Below are positions 26,079-35,101 of a stretch of 40,709 bases of DNA, piece by piece (within the stretch, counting starts at the first letter, position 1; each line of letters starts with the position of its first letter). The position numbers and the translations under genes were made by a program. The stretch covers positions 1 through 40,709 of the forward strand of contig CANRGE010000016.1 in the NCBI GenBank assembly GCA_947630065.1. The letters run 5' to 3'. This stretch comes from an uncultured Clostridia bacterium (lineage in GTDB: Bacteria > Bacillota > Clostridia > TANB77 > CAG-508). Under the pieces are notes generated by a model. That model was not told the origin of the DNA. It saw nothing but the letters and a program-made list of their open reading frames with translations, and searched no databases.

Positions 26079-27695
26079 TTAATATATAACTAGTTTTTTG
26101 TTTAATTCTTCTAATGTTGTTATTCCATCTAAAACCTTATTTATTCCATCTATTATTAATGGTTTATATGTTCCCTTCATTGCTTGTTCTTTTATTTGTA
26201 TTGTTGATGCATCATGAGCTATTAATTCTCTTATTGCATCATCTACATTTAAGACTTCAAAAATTGCAATTCTTTCAAGATAGCCTGAATTATTACATTT
26301 ATCACATCCAACAGCATCGAATGTTGTTTTTCCTTTAAAGTCAAAATCTTCTCCATATTCTTGTCCTATTTGTGTCATAATATCTATTTCTTCTTTAGTA
26401 AATTCTCTTTGTCTTGCACAATGTGGGCAAATTCTTCTTACTAATCTCTGTGAAACAGAGGTTGCTAGAGTACTAGCTATATCATAATTCGATATTCCCA
26501 TTTTTCTTAATCTTGTTATAACTTCTATCGAATTTATAGTATGTATTGTTGATAGCACATAATGACCTGTTTGTCCTGCTTGTAAAGCTATTTCTGCTGT
26601 TTCGTTATCTCTTATTTCTCCTAACAAAATTATATCTGGATCTTGCCTTAATACAGTTCTTAAGGAATCACTAAAAGTGTTTTTTGCATCTATTTCAATT
26701 TGGTTTAATCCTGGAATTCTTATTTCAACAGGGTCTTCTATTGTTGTAATATTTATTTCTGGTTTGTTTAAATAATCAATTACACTATATAATGTAGTTG
26801 TTTTTCCTTCTCCAGTAGGTGCTGCCATAACTGTAATACTATTCTTTTTATTAAAACATTTTTTAGCAAATGCTTCATCATGTGGAAATCCTAAATCAAA
26901 CAAAGTTCTAACATTTGAGTTTTTCTTCAATAATCTTAATACAAACTTCTCTCCGTATACATTTCTTTGTGATGAAACACGTATATTATAATCTGGATAT
27001 AACAATATTCTACCATCTTGTGATTCTTGTTTTTCTTGATGCATGTTTGATATTGCTTTCAATCTTCCTATAAGTTGATTCTGTTTTTCTTTTTCTATTT
27101 TTGCAACAGTATATAATTCTCCATCTATTCTATAACGTATTCTTACTCCTTCTTCTTCTGGTTCAAAGTGTATATCACTTGCTCTTCTCTCTATCGCAGT
27201 CTTTATTATGCTGTCTACTAAACCTGTTATTGTAGACGTTAATTCTATTGAATCTACTGCTCTTCCGTCTAATGTTTGCAATATTCTATCTATATTGACT
27301 TGAAACGTAATGTATTTTTCCATTATTAAACCTTTGTTTATTAATAATAGTCTTATTACATCAACTGCTCTTTTATTATTAGTATCACAAAAACATACTT
27401 TTACTTTTCCATTCTCTATATCAAATGGAATTGCCTTGTTTTGTTTTAGTACATCAAGTGATACATATTCTTCTGGACGTATTTTTATATCATCTTGAGT
27501 TAATAACATTCCATTTTCGCCTAAAATTTCTCCTATAGCCTCTATTAATTGTTTAGAATCACATACTCCTAAAATGTTTAGTATTTCGCCAAGTTTCTTA
27601 TCTCTATTGTTTTTTTGATAATCTAATGCCCTTTCTATATCATCTTCATTAATTATCCCTTTTTTTACTAACTCAATTCCTATAGGTTGTGCCAT
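26079..27695 (-). CDS. pilB: type IV pilus extension ATPase PilB
   Basis: PilB powers pilus assembly. The 538-aa product has an N-terminal MshEN-type nucleotide-binding region (about 1-150), Walker A A-P-T-G-E-G-K-T-T-T (S-to-E change within the loop relative to the usual G-S-G-K-T), T-I-E-D-P-V-E Asp box, L-G-E-I-R-D-N-E-T, S-T-I-H-T His box, and a four-Cys zinc motif (C-P-H-C ... C-D-K-C-N-N-S-G-Y). The frame is open to 27719, but the ATG at 27695 follows AAGGAGG and is the start. It precedes pilT and pilC in the operon. Confidence 0.94.
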   Translation of the reverse strand: MAQPIGIELVKKGIINEDDIERALDYQKNNRDKKLGEILNILGVCDSKQLIEAIGEILGENGMLLTQDDIKIRPEEYVSLDVLKQNKAIPFDIENGKVKVCFCDTNNKRAVDVIRLLLINKGLIMEKYITFQVNIDRILQTLDGRAVDSIELTSTITGLVDSIIKTAIERRASDIHFEPEEEGVRIRYRIDGELYTVAKIEKEKQNQLIGRLKAISNMHQEKQESQDGRILLYPDYNIRVSSQRNVYGEKFVLRLLKKNSNVRTLFDLGFPHDEAFAKKCFNKKNSITVMAAPTGEGKTTTLYSVIDYLNKPEINITTIEDPVEIRIPGLNQIEIDAKNTFSDSLRTVLRQDPDIILLGEIRDNETAEIALQAGQTGHYVLSTIHTINSIEVITRLRKMGISNYDIASTLATSVSQRLVRRICPHCARQREFTKEEIDIMTQIGQEYGEDFDFKGKTTFDAVGCDKCNNSGYLERIAIFEVLNVDDAIRELIAHDASTIQIKEQAMKGTYKPLIIDGINKVLDGITTLEELNKKLVIY

Positions 27696-27783
27696 ATTAT
27701 TTCCTCCTTTGTATCTCATATAATTTTATTATACAATATTTGTCATAATTTTTATATATTTTTTTAGAAATACCAAAATTTAC

Positions 27784-28206
27784 CTACATAACATAAGTTA
27801 TTTTCTTTTGAAAATTCACTTTATCTCCTAATGTAATATCAACATTTATTAATTTTTTTTCTTCCTTTTCATCTACTGTTATTTGCATATCTTTTACATT
27901 TTCACAAATACATATATTATTATAATAAATGGCTCCACTATTAAATGTATAAGTGTTTCCTGTTAAAAATGTTATACTTGTATTATTTTCGTTTATATAA
28001 CTTACTTGATTATTTTTTCTATTAATATCATTTAAAAAATACATATTAAATTTTGCTAATTCGGAAATATTAGAACTTCCTTCTTGTAAATCGTTTACAT
28101 TAGAATAAAAAAACGAAGTTATAGTAGCTACAGTTGAAACAACCACAGTCATTGCTAGTACATATATTATTAAACTTAACATTGTTATTCCTGATTGTTT
28201 ACTCAT
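27784..28206 (-). CDS. pseudopilin-like protein (minor pilin)
   Basis: This 140-aa protein has a prepilin-type N-terminus, S-K-Q-S-G followed by I-T-M-L-S-L-I-I-Y-V-L, then a hydrophobic helix to about residue 30 and a small soluble domain. The usual Glu5 after the cleavage site is not present (Leu there), as in the major pilin of this locus. Minor pilins like this prime pilus assembly at the tip. It lies 88 nt before pilB. Assignment to a PilW/GspJ type is a guess from gene order. Confidence 0.75.
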   Translation of the reverse strand: MSKQSGITMLSLIIYVLAMTVVVSTVATITSFFYSNVNDLQEGSSNISELAKFNMYFLNDINRKNNQVSYINENNTSITFLTGNTYTFNSGAIYYNNICICENVKDMQITVDEKEEKKLINVDITLGDKVNFQKKITYVM

Positions 28207-28295
28207 ATTTTTATATTAATTCCTTTCTATAAAAATAAGTTTATATTAAAAAATCATCTTAATAAAATTTCTATTTTTATACTATATAAATATCT

Positions 28296-28706
28296 TTATT
28301 CTTTAGTTACAATACTACTTATTTCTAATTCTTTTTCATCATTTCCCACTTCGTAAATTACTTTAACTTTTATTATTTTTATTAAATCAAGTTTTTCTTC
28401 ATTTCCTTCTATTTCATTATATTTTTGTATATCTGCAGTTACTGTGTATTGTTTTGGTAAAATATTATTTTCATACATTTCATCTATTTTATTTTTTACA
28501 CTTTGTTCGTCTATTTTTTCATATTCCATTGCTTTTACATTTTCTATAACATCAACAATACATAAACTTGCTCTTGCATTTCTTGTTTTTGCCGAATTAG
28601 AAATATAGTAATTGTAATATGTTCCTGCTATAAGTCCCGAAAAAAATATTATTATTATAATTGCTATAATAATTTCTGCTGTAGAAAAACCTTTATTATT
28701 TTTCAT
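28296..28706 (-). CDS. pseudopilin-like protein with canonical prepilin motif
   Basis: This 136-aa protein starts M-K-N-N-K-G, then F-S-T-A-E-I-I-I-A-I, the classical prepilin cleavage site with Glu5, a helix to about residue 30, and a soluble domain. An ATG at 28730 is in frame, but the ATG at 28706 has AGGAAGGAAAG and fits the leader length. It sits between pilD and the other pseudopilin, and is likely a PilV/GspI-type minor pilin. Confidence 0.8.
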   Translation of the reverse strand: MKNNKGFSTAEIIIAIIIIIFFSGLIAGTYYNYYISNSAKTRNARASLCIVDVIENVKAMEYEKIDEQSVKNKIDEMYENNILPKQYTVTADIQKYNEIEGNEEKLDLIKIIKVKVIYEVGNDEKELEISSIVTKE

Positions 28707-28731
28707 TTTTGCTTTCCTTCCTAATTGCAAT

Positions 28732-29523
28732 TTACTTTATTATATAATTACAAAATATATTAAATATTATTATTGACACAATATTGCAAATAATCATATA
28801 AAATGCTACTGGTTTATTTTTATAATTAATTTTTCTTATATAGCCAATTATATTAGCTATACCTATTGATAATATAGTTAATAAAATTGTAATTATAATA
28901 ATATTTACTTTTGTAGATATACACATACATAAAATTAATATTACTAAATCTAATATGTAGTTGTTCTTCATTTTCCTTTTTAAAATATATAAATCCACTA
29001 AATATAGTATTATTAATAAAGATATATATATAATTGTTAATTGTATAGTAATTATTCCTATAAAGTATCTATATATTAATGTAGCAATTGCTATTATTGA
29101 TGTATAAACCAATACTGGTCTTTCAATCCTTTTTCTTTCTTTATCTATTCCAGCTATAATAACAATTCCACAAATATATAATATTTGTAAACAACATTCA
29201 AAGATCTTATAATATTGTAAATTATAAAGTTTTAATTTTATTGAAAATGAATAAAGTACAAATATAATTCCTGTAAAAATTTCTAGTAAAAAATATCTTG
29301 GTCTTATTTTTTCTTTACAATACCTACATCTGCCTCTTAAAAAAATATAACTAAAAACTGGAACTAAATCTAATATGCCTAATTTATGATTACAATTTGG
29401 GCAATATGAATGTTTATACACTATATTTTCCTTTTTAGGTATTCTATACACTGCCAAAGTAAAAAAACTGCCGAAGTAAGTTCCTGTTATAAAAATTAAT
29501 ATATATATTATTAAGTCTAGCAT
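28732..29523 (-). CDS. pilD: prepilin peptidase (divergent)
   Basis: PilD cleaves prepilin leaders and methylates the new N-terminus. The 263-aa product has the N-terminal G-S-F-F-T-L-A-V-Y-R-I-P, the zinc-type C-P-N-C and C-R-Y-C pairs, P-R-Y-F-L-L-E and about eight membrane segments. The first catalytic Asp is in G-I-D-K-E-R. The second, normally in a G-x-G-D motif, appears only as Y-I-L-D: the glycines are lost and the later P-F-G-P motif is also changed. Start at 29523 with AAAGGAAAAG; upstream ATGs lie beyond a 22-bp hairpin. Function is probable, not certain. Confidence 0.85.
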   Translation of the reverse strand: MLDLIIYILIFITGTYFGSFFTLAVYRIPKKENIVYKHSYCPNCNHKLGILDLVPVFSYIFLRGRCRYCKEKIRPRYFLLEIFTGIIFVLYSFSIKLKLYNLQYYKIFECCLQILYICGIVIIAGIDKERKRIERPVLVYTSIIAIATLIYRYFIGIITIQLTIIYISLLIILYLVDLYILKRKMKNNYILDLVILILCMCISTKVNIIIITILLTILSIGIANIIGYIRKINYKNKPVAFYMIICNIVSIIIFNIFCNYIIK

Positions 29524-29547
29524 TTCTTTTCCTTTCATGTAATTTAT

Positions 29548-29593
29548 GCCATTTAGCTTATATAATATTTTAATATTATATAAGCTAAATGGC
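29548..29593 (-). promoter_or_regulatory. 22-bp perfect hairpin between pilin and pilD genes
   Basis: 29548-29569 is the exact reverse complement of 29572-29593, with a 2-nt loop. It has no U-run after it on the minus strand, so it is more likely an mRNA processing or stabilising hairpin protecting the pilin message than a terminator. Confidence 0.7.
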
Positions 29594-29630
29594 ATATACA
29601 TATTTACTGCATATGCCACAAAGTTTATTG

Positions 29631-29861
29631 TTATTTATTTTCAATTCTATCTACATAGTTATCCATCCAATCAGCTGCATTTTGCATCCCTGCTGCTTCA
29701 TTATCTGCTGCATTTTGATATCTTGTTCCTGCATCTTGTGCATGGTTTAGTATACTGTTATCTCCTAGTACTAATGAAATTGTTACACCTGCTAGTATTA
29801 ATAATACTATTATTGTGATAATTAAAGCTACTAATGTAATACCTTTTTGTTGTTTTAACAT
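29631..29861 (-). CDS. major type IV pilin (short)
   Basis: This 76-aa protein has the prepilin motif Q-K-G then I-T-L-V-A-L-I-I-T, a hydrophobic helix (about 8-28), the L-G-D-N-S-I-L-N-H-A-Q-D-A region and a short polar tail ending W-M-D-N-Y-V-D-R-I-E-N-K. It is far shorter than proteobacterial pilins (about 150 aa). The ATG has AAGGAGG. Its place in the operon and the stabilising hairpin after it suggest it is the main subunit. It resembles the helix region of the broken pilin at 20983-21645. Confidence 0.85.
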   Translation of the reverse strand: MLKQQKGITLVALIITIIVLLILAGVTISLVLGDNSILNHAQDAGTRYQNAADNEAAGMQNAADWMDNYVDRIENK

Positions 29862-29929
29862 AAAAAATTCCTCCTTATAATATATTTTTTTAATTGTATA
29901 TATCTATATTAAATAAATATAACCTAAAA

Positions 29930-30367
29930 TTATTTTAATCCTGATGTTGCATTCTTTGTTGTCGTTTTTGTTTCAGTTTTACCTGAATTTTCATTGTTGT
30001 CTGAATCATTTTTTTCTTGGCTACCCGTATTTGGTGTCGAATTTGATCCTGTGTTTACAGTTGTACCTTCAGATGCATCTTGAGAACTTGAAAAAGGATT
30101 TATTTTTCCTTTTTGGTAGTCTTTTTCTTTTTCGTAATTGTTCAAGTCTTTTTCATCTATTTCGTATGTTACTATTACATTATTTTCGTCTTCACTTACA
30201 TTGTCCTCTAATTCTTCTTTTATATTAGATGGTATTTCATATGGCTCAACTATTGGAACAATTTTACTTGTTGGTATATAGTCATATAAAAATACACCTA
30301 GTACTAAAGCTATTGCTAATATTAGCAATAAGATTATTATTATTTCTTTAAAATATTGTTTTATCAT
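29930..30367 (-). CDS. PilP-like pilus accessory protein
   Basis: This 145-aa protein has one N-terminal membrane helix (about 8-28), an acidic extracytoplasmic segment and a Ser/Thr/Asn-rich low-complexity tail. The short K-I-N-P-F-S motif resembles the P-F motif of PilP proteins. The gene lies where pilP belongs, 12 nt after pilO. Homology is weak, so the call rests mainly on position; it could be a local replacement. Confidence 0.6.
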   Translation of the reverse strand: MIKQYFKEIIIILLLILAIALVLGVFLYDYIPTSKIVPIVEPYEIPSNIKEELEDNVSEDENNVIVTYEIDEKDLNNYEKEKDYQKGKINPFSSSQDASEGTTVNTGSNSTPNTGSQEKNDSDNNENSGKTETKTTTKNATSGLK

Positions 30368-30378
30368 ATTTCCTCCTT

Positions 30379-31056
30379 CTACTGTTGCGCATTTTCTTGT
30401 GTATTTGTTTGAGTATCAGTCGTTGTGCCAGTTGAAGTATTAGTTGAACTTTCCATAGTATTCTTTTCTATGTTTATAGCAATATCTTTTACTACAAATG
30501 TTGCTTGTAAGTTATTTTCAGAAGATGATGAGCTTGTTGTAGGTACTAATTTAAAATCTTCTATTCTAAATTCTAGTGTTGAATCATCTTCTAACGCTGC
30601 TATGAATTCTGATATAGAAACATATTCCCCGTTTGCTGTAAAATTCAAATTATATCTTCCTTCTGCGCCACCTGAACTAGATACAATATCCATTTTTAAT
30701 GTTATTCCATGCTTAGTAGCATGATTTCCTATTTTTACCCATAAATGTTCCAAATTGTGTTTTTCAACATAAGTAGATGATATAACTTCTGATGTTGTAC
30801 TTGTTTGAACTAAATCTGCATAATTTTGTTTTTCTATAAGTAACTGCTTTGCGCTATCATTTAAATCTGTAATAGCCTTTGGATAGTCTGTACTAGTTAA
30901 TGTGCTAACTTCTTGTAATTTCTTATTTAATTCATCATTTTGATTTTGTATACCATCTATTGAAGCAACACCTAAAAAATCCATACCATTCATTACTATT
31001 ACATATCCTAAGAACACTATTAATATTATGAAAATTATTAATAATATTTTTTTCAT
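30379..31056 (-). CDS. pilO: pilus alignment protein PilO
   Basis: PilO forms the inner-membrane alignment complex with PilN. The 225-aa product has an N-terminal membrane helix (about 4-24), a coiled coil (about 38-75, N-Q-N-D-E-L-N-K-K-L), and a ferredoxin-like soluble domain with G-E-Y-V-S-I-S-E-F-I-A-A-L-E near residue 150, typical of PilO. The tail is Thr/Asn/Gln-rich. Its start overlaps the pilMN stop by 4 nt, so translation is coupled. Confidence 0.8.
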   Translation of the reverse strand: MKKILLIIFIILIVFLGYVIVMNGMDFLGVASIDGIQNQNDELNKKLQEVSTLTSTDYPKAITDLNDSAKQLLIEKQNYADLVQTSTTSEVISSTYVEKHNLEHLWVKIGNHATKHGITLKMDIVSSSGGAEGRYNLNFTANGEYVSISEFIAALEDDSTLEFRIEDFKLVPTTSSSSSENNLQATFVVKDIAINIEKNTMESSTNTSTGTTTDTQTNTQENAQQ

Positions 31057-32699
31057 GGTAATTCTCCTTCTATAGTAACTTTTACTAATCCTTCTTGTTT
31101 TTGTCCGCTATCTGAAATTAAATTAGTAAGTATTCCATCATTTTTTATTTTTGAAATAAAGTATCCTAATTGTTCATACTTTTCTGCTTGAGCATTTATA
31201 ACTATATGTCTACTAGTTGTATTTTGAATAGAAGTAATTTGAGCTTCTTTTGGTATAATAGACATAATTTGATTTAATAATGTTGGAATTGCTTTCTTTA
31301 CTTTTTGTTTTTCAGATATTTGTGTATTTAATTCTTCTAGTTTTTGCCTCATGCTTACATATCTAGAAGTATTGTTTTTTAGTATGGTTGTATTTGATTG
31401 TAATTTTGAAATTTCTTTATTAACTTGTATTATAGCTTCATCTATTTCTTCCTGTTTAGCTTTCATTGATGAATTTAAATAGCTTGAAAATATTGAAAAT
31501 ATAATTATAAAGCTGATTAATCCCCATGCACACCTCAATAATATTCTATCTATATTGTCGAAATCTCCATTTAAGCTAAAGTCAAAAGATTTTTTTGGCA
31601 TTTTTATTTTAGACTTTTTTGTATCATCTTTTGATTTTAATATTTTTCCTCCACCAATATCTGCTGTTAACCAGTCTGGCAATTTATCCTTCAATGATTC
31701 TTTTTTAAAGTTCATAGCTTTTATTCCAGATCCTAGTCCTTGTAATGCCAAAGATATTGGTGAATTTACTTCTATATAATCTTTTACATTTATTTTTGTT
31801 CTAACATTTTGTATGAAATATGGTTTTAAAATCTCACATTTTACATCATTTAAATATTCTTGGAAATATATATCTATGTTATTTATTACTGATGCAGTAC
31901 CAGTTAAATATACTCTGTCTATTTTATTTAAATTATTCTCAACATGTTTTCTTACTTCTACCACAATATTATATAAGGTTGGCATTATATCGTCTAAATA
32001 CTCATTTTCTTCATATTGTAAGTCTTTTCCTTCACTTGTATATATTGTACTACCTTTGCAAATTTCATAAGCTTTTGAATAAGAGTTTTCTTTTATGCTT
32101 ATGTTATTTAAAATTTGGCTAGCGCCTTCGTCAATAATTTTTACATCTGTTATTTTTTCATCTATTATAGTAGTTACTGTAGTTTTATTTTCTATATTAA
32201 CTATTATTGCATTTTCTTTTCTTCCTACATCAATCAAGTTTGCTATAGTCATTCCCACTGGTGAAATGCAAGAAACTTTATATCCTTCTAATTGTTGAGT
32301 TTTCTTTGCTATATCTGCCTTATTTGCAGATACATGTATAGCTTTTATTTTTTCTTTTTCTGTGCCATCATTTGCTAATACGAATCTAGTTTCGAATGCA
32401 TCTTTATTTAAACTTTTCTCATAACATAGTGACTCGAATTCTGTATTTATTACGTTTTCTATATCTTTCTTATTTAGTAAACTAAATAAATGAAAATAAT
32501 TATAAGCTTCATCTGATAAGTTTATACTTATTGGAACTTTATAGCTATAAGTTTCTTCTATAACTTGATGTAAAGCTTCATTTAATTTATCATAAAATTT
32601 AATTCCAAAAGAGTCTACTTTTACAACATCATTATCTTTTGATACTTTTGCATATTTAATTATATTATCTTCTATATATAATCCTAAACATGTAGCCAT
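31053..32699 (-). CDS. pilM: fused PilM-PilN protein
   Basis: The 548-aa product combines two pilus proteins usually encoded separately. Residues 1 to about 345 are PilM-like (actin/FtsA fold): start M-A-T-C-L-G-L-Y-I-E-D, I-I-V-N-I-E-N-K-T-T phosphate region and V-Y-L-T-G-T-A-S. A linker of about 45 residues leads to a membrane helix (about 393-413), a coiled coil and a PilN-type domain ending I-E-G-E-L-P. In bacteria PilM binds the N-terminus of PilN; here they are covalently joined. First gene of the operon, with promoter at 32831-32858. Confidence 0.88.
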   Translation of the reverse strand: MATCLGLYIEDNIIKYAKVSKDNDVVKVDSFGIKFYDKLNEALHQVIEETYSYKVPISINLSDEAYNYFHLFSLLNKKDIENVINTEFESLCYEKSLNKDAFETRFVLANDGTEKEKIKAIHVSANKADIAKKTQQLEGYKVSCISPVGMTIANLIDVGRKENAIIVNIENKTTVTTIIDEKITDVKIIDEGASQILNNISIKENSYSKAYEICKGSTIYTSEGKDLQYEENEYLDDIMPTLYNIVVEVRKHVENNLNKIDRVYLTGTASVINNIDIYFQEYLNDVKCEILKPYFIQNVRTKINVKDYIEVNSPISLALQGLGSGIKAMNFKKESLKDKLPDWLTADIGGGKILKSKDDTKKSKIKMPKKSFDFSLNGDFDNIDRILLRCAWGLISFIIIFSIFSSYLNSSMKAKQEEIDEAIIQVNKEISKLQSNTTILKNNTSRYVSMRQKLEELNTQISEKQKVKKAIPTLLNQIMSIIPKEAQITSIQNTTSRHIVINAQAEKYEQLGYFISKIKNDGILTNLISDSGQKQEGLVKVTIEGELP

Positions 32700-32830
32700 C
32701 TTTTTCTCCTTTGTTAAAAATTTTACTAAATTATTTTTTGCATGAATTTTATTTTAATACTTATTTATTTATACATAATTTGCAAAATTTTCATAATCAT
32801 TTTTTACAATTTGCGTATAAATATATTATA

Positions 32831-32858
32831 ATTCTATATTTTTTTATAAAAAAGTCAA
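32831..32858 (-). promoter_or_regulatory. promoter of the type IV pilus operon
   Basis: Minus-strand TTGACT (32853-32858), 16-nt spacer, TAGAAT (32831-32836), with a second possible -10 TATAAT just downstream. A leader of about 125 nt follows before pilM. It begins directly after the rsmB terminator. Confidence 0.5.
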
Positions 32859-32872
32859 TACTTTTAATTTAA

Positions 32873-32919
32873 TTGTAAAAGAACTGTAATATGTCCGTAA
32901 TATTACAGTTCTTTTACAA
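32873..32919 (-). terminator. terminator overlapping the rsmB stop
   Basis: A perfect 20-bp stem (32900-32919 with 32873-32892, loop 7 nt). The upstream arm contains the last codons V-K-E-L and stop of rsmB. Only a moderate U-run follows. Confidence 0.75.
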
Positions 32920-34207
32920 TTTTGCAAATAAAAAATCCATCATTTAATTTGGTTGGTAAAATTTTTTCTTCATAAATTTTTTTTATTTTTTTTCCGTTTG
33001 TTTTTTGTTTTTCTATAAAACTATCTATTATATCTTCATTTTCCTCTTTTAATAAGCTACATGTTGAGTAAACTAATTCTCCACCATGCTTTAAATATTT
33101 ATAACAACATTCTAAAATTCTTTCCTGTATTGTTGTTATTTCATCTATATCTTTTTCATTTTTTTGCCATTTTATATCAGGCTTTCTTTTTATGACACCA
33201 ATGCCTAAGCATGGTACATCTAACAATATTTTATCAAATTTATTTTCATATTTTTTATTATATATCGTTGCGTCATGAAGCTGTGTTTTTATTATGCTAA
33301 TTCCTAATCTTTGTGCTGTTTCTTCTACTAATTTAATTCTATGTTCGTGTAAATCCCATGCATAAATCTCTCCATTATTTTGCATAATTTGAGCTAAATA
33401 GGTAGTTTTTCCTCCAGGTGCACTACATGCATCTAAAATTATTTCATTTTGTTTTGGGTCCACTATTTCACTTATTTTTCCTGCTCCTACATCTTGAACA
33501 GTTATTAAACCTTTTTTAAAAATATCTAGTTTTGATATTTCTTTTACCCCTTTTAAATGTAAAAAATTTTCTGAATTTGATTCTATATATTCTATGTTCA
33601 TTTCATCAAGTTGGTTTTTTACTTCATTTTTATTAGTTTTTAACGTATTTATTCTAATTGAAGTGACAGTTTTTTCGTTTGAGAATTTGCATATATCTTC
33701 CACTATATTAAAATTATATTGCTCTAATAATTTTTGTACTAACCATTTTGGCATTGAATAATATAAAGATAATTTTTCTAATGGATCTTTTATTTTTAAT
33801 AATTCTTCATAATCTTCTTTAGATACTTTTCGCAAAATTGCATTTACGAAACTAGAAGACTTATAACCATATTTTTTGCATAGATTTACACTTTCATTTA
33901 CAGCTGCAGATTTTGGTACTTTATCTAAGAATATAATTTGATTAACTCCAAGTCTTAATATATTTAAAACCCATTTAGATATTTTATTTATTTTTATTTT
34001 TGAATATTTCTGAATAATAGTATCTATTGCAATTTTATTAGATACCACGCTATATACAAGTTCTGTTATAAAATTTACGTCTTTAACACTTAGTTTTTGT
34101 CTATTTTGATTTAAATATTCATCTAATATAATGTTAGAATAAGCTTTTTCTTCTTCAATTTTATATATAATTTTTAGTGCAATTTCTCTTGCTAAATCAA
34201 TTTTCAA
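32903..34207 (-). CDS. rsmB: 16S rRNA (cytosine-5) methyltransferase RsmB
   Basis: RsmB methylates C967 of 16S rRNA using S-adenosylmethionine. The 434-aa product has a NusB-like N-terminal domain (about 1-140) and a Rossmann methyltransferase domain with D-A-C-S-A-P-G-G-K-T, D-V-P-C-L-G-I-G and the catalytic Y-S-T-C-S-L. It starts at TTG (34205-34207) with AGGAGGAA 7 nt upstream, which matches the family N-terminus R-E-I-A-L-K-I-I. It is divergent from the dodecin-spoVA operon. In many Firmicutes it neighbours fmt and def, which are absent here. Confidence 0.95.
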   Translation of the reverse strand: MKIDLAREIALKIIYKIEEEKAYSNIILDEYLNQNRQKLSVKDVNFITELVYSVVSNKIAIDTIIQKYSKIKINKISKWVLNILRLGVNQIIFLDKVPKSAAVNESVNLCKKYGYKSSSFVNAILRKVSKEDYEELLKIKDPLEKLSLYYSMPKWLVQKLLEQYNFNIVEDICKFSNEKTVTSIRINTLKTNKNEVKNQLDEMNIEYIESNSENFLHLKGVKEISKLDIFKKGLITVQDVGAGKISEIVDPKQNEIILDACSAPGGKTTYLAQIMQNNGEIYAWDLHEHRIKLVEETAQRLGISIIKTQLHDATIYNKKYENKFDKILLDVPCLGIGVIKRKPDIKWQKNEKDIDEITTIQERILECCYKYLKHGGELVYSTCSLLKEENEDIIDSFIEKQKTNGKKIKKIYEEKILPTKLNDGFFICKIVKEL

Positions 34208-34330
34208 TTATATTCCTCCTATATTTTTTTACAAAATTCACTTTTTATTATAACTTATTTTTTTATTTTTGTATATTTTTTTATTTTATGGAAAATATAT
34301 TCTTAACAAATAAAAACGGAGGTTGATAAA

Positions 34331-34546
34331 ATGTCAGTTGAAAAACATCTAAAAATAACAGGTTCATCTGAAATATCTTGGAAAGATGCAATCGTTCAAA
34401 CAGTAGCTGAGGCAAGTAAAACTATTGATTATTTAACTAGTGTTACTATACTTTCTCAACGTGCTAGTATAAATGGTAAAAAAATTGCCGAGTATTTTGT
34501 AGATTTAGATATATGTTTTACTATAGATAGAGATAGAGATTCGTAG
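34331..34546 (+). CDS. dodecin-family protein
   Basis: Dodecins are small flavin-binding proteins that form 12-subunit shells. The 71-aa product follows the fold: S-V-E-K-H-L-K-I-T-G-S-S, then the helix W-K-D-A-I-V-Q-T-V-A-E-A-S-K-T-I, then strands ending D-L-D-I-C-F-T-I-D. The Trp typical of the flavin-stacking site is a Tyr/Thr region here (D-Y-L-T-S-V), so the ligand may differ. The ATG has CGGAGGTTG. It is the first of four genes on this strand, 15 nt before spoVAC; a role in spores is inferred from the operon. Confidence 0.8.
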   Translation: MSVEKHLKITGSSEISWKDAIVQTVAEASKTIDYLTSVTILSQRASINGKKIAEYFVDLDICFTIDRDRDS

Positions 34547-34561
34547 TTTAAAGGAGGATAA

Positions 34562-35032
34562 ATGAAAATGAAACCTATAGAAACGAAAAAAGAATATCAA
34601 GATTATGTGGATAAAAAATCGCCAAATTCTCCAATTATAAAAAATTGTTTTAATGCATTTTGGGTTGGTGGATTAATTTGTAGCATAGGACAATTAATTT
34701 TTGATTTTTGTAAATTTAGAGGATTAGATGTACAAACTTCAAATACTATTGTTTCAATTATATTAATTGGTATTGCTGCATTCTTAACTGGATTAAACTT
34801 ATTTAATAAAATAGGAAAATTTGCAGGAGCTGGTTCATTAGTACCTATAACAGGTTTTGCTAATTCAATTGTTTCTCCTGCTATGGAATATAAATCTGAA
34901 GGATATGTTATGGGTGTTGGTGGAAAAATGTTTACTGTTGCAGGTCCTGTATTAGTATTTGGTATTTCTGCATCAATTATTGTTGGTATAGTGTATTTAA
35001 TTTTTAATACTGCAAGTATTACTTTAGTTTAA
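34562..35032 (+). CDS. spoVAC: stage V sporulation protein AC
   Basis: SpoVAC is a spore inner-membrane channel subunit for dipicolinic acid uptake during sporulation and release at germination. The 156-aa product has several membrane segments and the family motifs S-P-I-I-K-N-C-F-N-A-F-W-V-G-G, G-Q-L-I-F-D, G-A-G-S-L-V-P-I-T-G-F-A-N and G-K-M-F-T-V-A-G-P-V-L. It starts at ATG after AAAGGAGGATAA. It is followed by spoVAD and spoVAE, the conserved clostridial order. Confidence 0.95.
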   Translation: MKMKPIETKKEYQDYVDKKSPNSPIIKNCFNAFWVGGLICSIGQLIFDFCKFRGLDVQTSNTIVSIILIGIAAFLTGLNLFNKIGKFAGAGSLVPITGFANSIVSPAMEYKSEGYVMGVGGKMFTVAGPVLVFGISASIIVGIVYLIFNTASITLV

Positions 35033-35101
35033 AATTTTAAAGTAATCTAGACATATCAAATTTTTAACAAAACATTTTGAATTACTTGAATGGAGGTTTT
35101 T

